Source: Phenylobacterium kunshanense | GTDB taxonomy: Bacteria; Pseudomonadota; Alphaproteobacteria; Caulobacterales; Caulobacteraceae | Length of the DNA: 64,000 bases | Reading direction: 5' to 3' | Assembly (NCBI RefSeq): GCF_003254525.1 | Contig: NZ_QFYS01000001.1 | Coordinates: 620,001 to 684,000 of the forward strand | Part shown: in pieces, positions 61,740 to 64,000 of the stretch | Layout: each line of letters begins with the position of its first letter | Position numbering within the stretch: the first letter of the stretch is position 1 | The notes under the pieces: generated by a model | The model's database searches: none | Told to the model about the DNA's origin: nothing | The model's input: only the letters and a program-made list of their open reading frames with translations | Position numbers and translations under genes: made by a program

Positions 61740-62320
61740 GAGGCGTGCTCCACCGGGTTCAGCCCTGGTGAGGACGCGAACATCCAGCCCTTGAACGCCT
61801 GCTTCGGCGCCGGCGTGGGCCGACCGGGCTGGGGTCTCGGCTGGGAGTCGATGGTCAGATAGACGATGGCGTCGTCGATCGCCTCGTCCGGAGCCGAGCG
61901 CTCGCAGGCGCGGACCGTGAACACAAGCCCCTTCCAGCGGACCGGCCGGCCCACGGCGGCCTCGAACCGCAAGGTCTCGGCGGTGACCTTGTCCAAGGCC
62001 TGGAGCACCGCCACGTCATACCGCGCCCGACGGATGGGCTGGGCAGCCGGCTTCTCGGCAACCTGTTCTTTTGGCGGCGCGGCCGGAGCGACCTCCTCGG
62101 CCTTCACGGGGGGCGCGACCGCGGGCGCGGGCGCCGTGACGGTCGCTGGCGGAGCCTCCTCGGGAGGCGCGCCAGCGACGGGGGGCGCCGGCGCCGGGTC
62201 CGCGACCGGAGCCGCGGGGGCCGTCGGTTGCGCGGAGACCATGCCGCCCGCCAGCGCGCACAGCGCGGCGCCGACAGCGGCTCTGCGCAGCAAGTGCGGT
62301 GAGGTTCGGCGCGGACCCAC
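61517..62320 (-). CDS. DUF2155 secreted protein
   Basis: 267 residues from GTG 62320, two bases after the NDUFA12 stop. A signal peptide ([22 protein letters not shown]) leads to a long Pro/Ala-rich linker and the DUF2155 core: [43 protein letters not shown], then [10 protein letters not shown] and [28 protein letters not shown]. The two Cys probably form a disulfide. Function unknown; genes of this family neighbour NDUFA12 and aat widely in Alphaproteobacteria. The Ala/Pro C-terminal tail overlaps aat. Confidence 0.88.
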   Translation of the reverse strand: MGPRRTSPHLLRRAAVGAALCALAGGMVSAQPTAPAAPVADPAPAPPVAGAPPEEAPPATVTAPAPAVAPPVKAEEVAPAAPPKEQVAEKPAAQPIRRARYDVAVLQALDKVTAETLRFEAAVGRPVRWKGLVFTVRACERSAPDEAIDDAIVYLTIDSQPRPQPGRPTPAPKQAFKGWMFASSPGLNPVEHASYDAWVISCRASAPGPSVASAAPAAPAVKAPPAAEPAAPKMLDLPPAKVAAPAVSTDASPAPAPKASGSESPNP

Positions 62321-62322
62321 GG

Positions 62323-62727
62323 CTATTCCGGAGTCCAGGCCTCGTAGTCGCCAGTTGCGCGCTGCCGCTCGCCGCCCCGGGCGATGGCGCCCTTCGGGCG
62401 GTAGGCGTGGATCGTCCCGGTCAGATTGGGGATGGAGTCCTTTTCCCAGGCCTTGCGCGGCAGCGGTTGCGCCGTCGGCGGCTCGTCGAAGGTGTAGTGC
62501 AGCCAGCCGTGCCATTCCGCCGGCACCTTGGAGGCGTCGGCATAGCCCTTGTAGATCACCCATCGGCGCTTGCGGCCGCGGTCATAGCTGTCGCGATCAT
62601 CGCGGGCTTCGAAATAGCGATTGCCCATGTCGTCCTGGCCGACGAACCGGCCACGGCGGGCGATGGTGAAGTGGATGCCGGGCGTGGCGCCGTTCCACCA
62701 GGTGAAAATGCTCTTCAGGACGGACAA
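62323..62727 (-). CDS. NDUFA12-family NADH:ubiquinone oxidoreductase accessory protein
   Basis: About 134 residues. The core FTWWNGATPGIHFTIARRGRFVGQDDMGNRYFEAR and RWVIYKGYADASKVPAEWHGWLHY is the NDUFA12/B17.2 family, an accessory or assembly factor of respiratory complex I. I chose TTG at 62727 (start LSVLKSIFTWW), since homologues begin at MLKxIFTWW; a GTG at 62805 would add 26 Pro/Arg-rich residues. It overlaps nothing on its 5' side and is followed by DUF2155. Confidence 0.9.
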   Translation of the reverse strand: MSVLKSIFTWWNGATPGIHFTIARRGRFVGQDDMGNRYFEARDDRDSYDRGRKRRWVIYKGYADASKVPAEWHGWLHYTFDEPPTAQPLPRKAWEKDSIPNLTGTIHAYRPKGAIARGGERQRATGDYEAWTPE

Positions 62728-62820
62728 TTCGGGGCTCTTGGCGGGGTGTGGACGCGGGCGGACTATAGGCAAGGGCTCCCGGGGCGTCCAGCGCGCCACA
62801 GCCACCCCTCACTCTGCAAT

Positions 62821-62854
62821 ATGTTGGGGATGAGCCTGCAGTCACACCCAACAT
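62821..62854. promoter_or_regulatory. Spaced inverted repeat between NDUFA12 and the right-edge gene
   Basis: ATGTTGGG (62821-62828) and CCCAACAT (62847-62854) are perfect eight-base arms with an 18-base spacer containing CTGCAG. It lies in the region between divergent starts and may bind a regulator of one or both genes. Confidence 0.45.
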
Positions 62855-62909
62855 CTATTGCACCCCACCCTTGGCGACGCCTAGCCTCACGCGACAGGGA
62901 GTCGGCGTC

Positions 62910-64000
62910 ATGACAAGCGACACGTCGCGCGCGGGAATCGAGGGACGGATCCTGGAGCTGGGCGACCGCCTGGTGGAGCTGGAGGCGCCGGCGCACTTCA
63001 CCAATGCCCGGGTCGAGGCGTGGATCGACTGGGCCGGCGGTCGGACGGACCTCGCCGCGGCCATCCTGCAGTATGCCTATGGCCTGGCCGGCAAGGCCCA
63101 GGCCAAGGGACTGACCAAGGATCTGCGCACCCGGACGCGTTTCCGGGAGGCGATCACCGAGGCCATGCTGCTTGGTGTGATCGCCCTCAAGCCTGCCGGG
63201 CCGCCACTGAAGGTGCTCGAGCCAGGCCAGGGCGCGCTGGAGCGGATGACCGCATCCCAGCGTGGGCGAGAGTCGGCGCAGGCCGCAGCCGCGCTCATGA
63301 GCGCTCGCCTGCAGTCGGTGATGGACGCGGTCCTGAGGTGCGAGGGCGAGCCTGAGGCGTGCGCCGACCCGGCCCGTAACACAAGCCTGGCCCGCGCCGC
63401 GGAGGCCGCCCGCGCCGCGGGCGCCGCCGACGCCACGATCCTCGAGGCGATCGCCCTTGCCCGCGATGGAGAAACCGGCTGGACCTGCGCTGCGCCGCCG
63501 CCGGCGCCGGTCACCCCCTTCGTCGCTCTGGCCGGCGAAGGCCCCGCCCTTGCCCTCGCCGCCTGGAGCACGGGCCGCGTGATTGCGGCTCCGGACGAGG
63601 CCGCCGCCGCACAGATCGCCGAAGCTGCCGGACTTCCGGCTGCCGGGATCGAGTTGATGGCCCACTTCCGTGATGGCGCGTTCGACGATGCCGCCTTCGC
63701 CGCCGCCGTGAAGCTCGCCGGCCTCGCCGTCGGCGCCGAGGCCGATGGTCCGGCGATGATCGGGCTCGGAGGGCTCGGTGAATGGCTGGCCGCGCAAGGG
63801 TTCGACTACGACACCGACGAGGCCCGGCTGGCGGCCGCCAATCTTTTCCGCTCAGCCCGGGACGCAGTGGCTGAACTGGACCTCGATCTTCGCTTCGCTC
63901 TTATCACCGACTCCGAGTTGGCGCTCCGCCTGGGCGCGCGACTGGATGGCGCGCCATGGGCTGGTCCGGTCACCACGGCCGAGACGGGCGACGGGGAGAC
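62910..64000 (+). CDS. Unrecognised protein with ribonucleotide-reductase-like C-terminal segment (3' end outside window)
   Basis: The frame is open from ATG 62910 (GGGAG site eight bases ahead) to the last base, 363 codons with no stop. The segment from about residue 245 (GIELMAHFRDGAFDDAAFAAAVKLAGLAVGAE) to about 320 (MIGLGGLGEWLAAQGFDYDTDEARLAAANLF) resembles the pattern near the end of class I/II ribonucleotide reductase large subunits. The first 240 residues are Ala-rich and helical and lack the reductase active-site cysteine motifs. It may be a degenerate or accessory reductase-like protein, perhaps with a TSCPD domain beyond the window. Low confidence in function, high that it codes. 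Confidence 0.7.
   Translation, partial: MTSDTSRAGIEGRILELGDRLVELEAPAHFTNARVEAWIDWAGGRTDLAAAILQYAYGLAGKAQAKGLTKDLRTRTRFREAITEAMLLGVIALKPAGPPLKVLEPGQGALERMTASQRGRESAQAAAALMSARLQSVMDAVLRCEGEPEACADPARNTSLARAAEAARAAGAADATILEAIALARDGETGWTCAAPPPAPVTPFVALAGEGPALALAAWSTGRVIAAPDEAAAAQIAEAAGLPAAGIELMAHFRDGAFDDAAFAAAVKLAGLAVGAEADGPAMIGLGGLGEWLAAQGFDYDTDEARLAAANLFRSARDAVAELDLDLRFALITDSELALRLGARLDGAPWAGPVTTAETGDGE

Overview
The window is GC-rich, densely packed DNA with many ATGA-type start/stop overlaps and many GTG or TTG starts. Gene content points to Alphaproteobacteria, most likely Caulobacterales (Caulobacter or Phenylobacterium-like). The signs are an IscR-headed suf operon, an RNase E ending in a GWW motif, an NDUFA12-type complex I assembly protein next to a DUF2155 protein, a bactofilin paired with an M23 peptidase, and several aromatic-degradation genes with TonB-dependent uptake. 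The genus is an inference. I saw no rRNA, tRNA, CRISPR array, insertion sequence or prophage.

Layout. 1-2605: end of a DEAD-box helicase, a GGDEF protein and an enoyl-CoA hydratase whose ribosome site lies in a perfect inverted repeat. 2657-10157 (minus): one operon reading iscR, IscS-like desulfurase, sufB, two unknown genes, sufC, sufD, sufS, a DUF59 gene, sufA. 10306-14008: a small hydrolase, a family 2 glycosyltransferase overlapping a predicted outer-membrane protein (possible exopolysaccharide module), and a nucleotidyltransferase-fold protein. 14012-20203 (minus): a six-gene aromatic meta-cleavage operon (extradiol dioxygenase, FAH-family hydrolase, MhpA-like hydroxylase, GST, TetR, acyl-CoA ligase) with a candidate operator at its head. 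20325-28421: small proteins, a membrane protein, a two-component system, a Baeyer-Villiger-type monooxygenase, an MscS channel and an M20 peptidase.

28434-43536 is largely housekeeping and envelope: anmK, tyrS, a one-cysteine peroxiredoxin, an M23 peptidase overlapping a bactofilin, prfB with a programmed +1 frameshift, PBP1A, an AmiC-type amidase, RNase E, an M48 protease and a DsbA-like lipoprotein. 43605-46166: an FAD oxidoreductase and fructose-1,6-bisphosphatase.

46208-51526 is a second catabolic cluster built around a divergent TetR: a group D flavin monooxygenase and a VOC dioxygenase on one side, an alpha/beta hydrolase and an aldehyde dehydrogenase on the other, with a perfect 8-bp-arm palindrome between. 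51591-54687: a TonB-dependent receptor, thiG and thiS. 54767-64000: aroQ, accB and accC, then a minus-strand glycosyltransferase-PepSY-regulator-kinase block, then aat, DUF2155, NDUFA12 and a partial gene resembling the C-terminal part of ribonucleotide reductase.

The points most worth follow-up are the unknown gene pair inside the suf operon, the hairpin over the enoyl-CoA hydratase ribosome site, the GT2/outer-membrane pair, the two TetR-linked aromatic clusters with their operators, the glycosyltransferase-PepSY-two-component operon, the aat/DUF2155 antisense overlap, and the ribonucleotide-reductase-like protein at the right edge.
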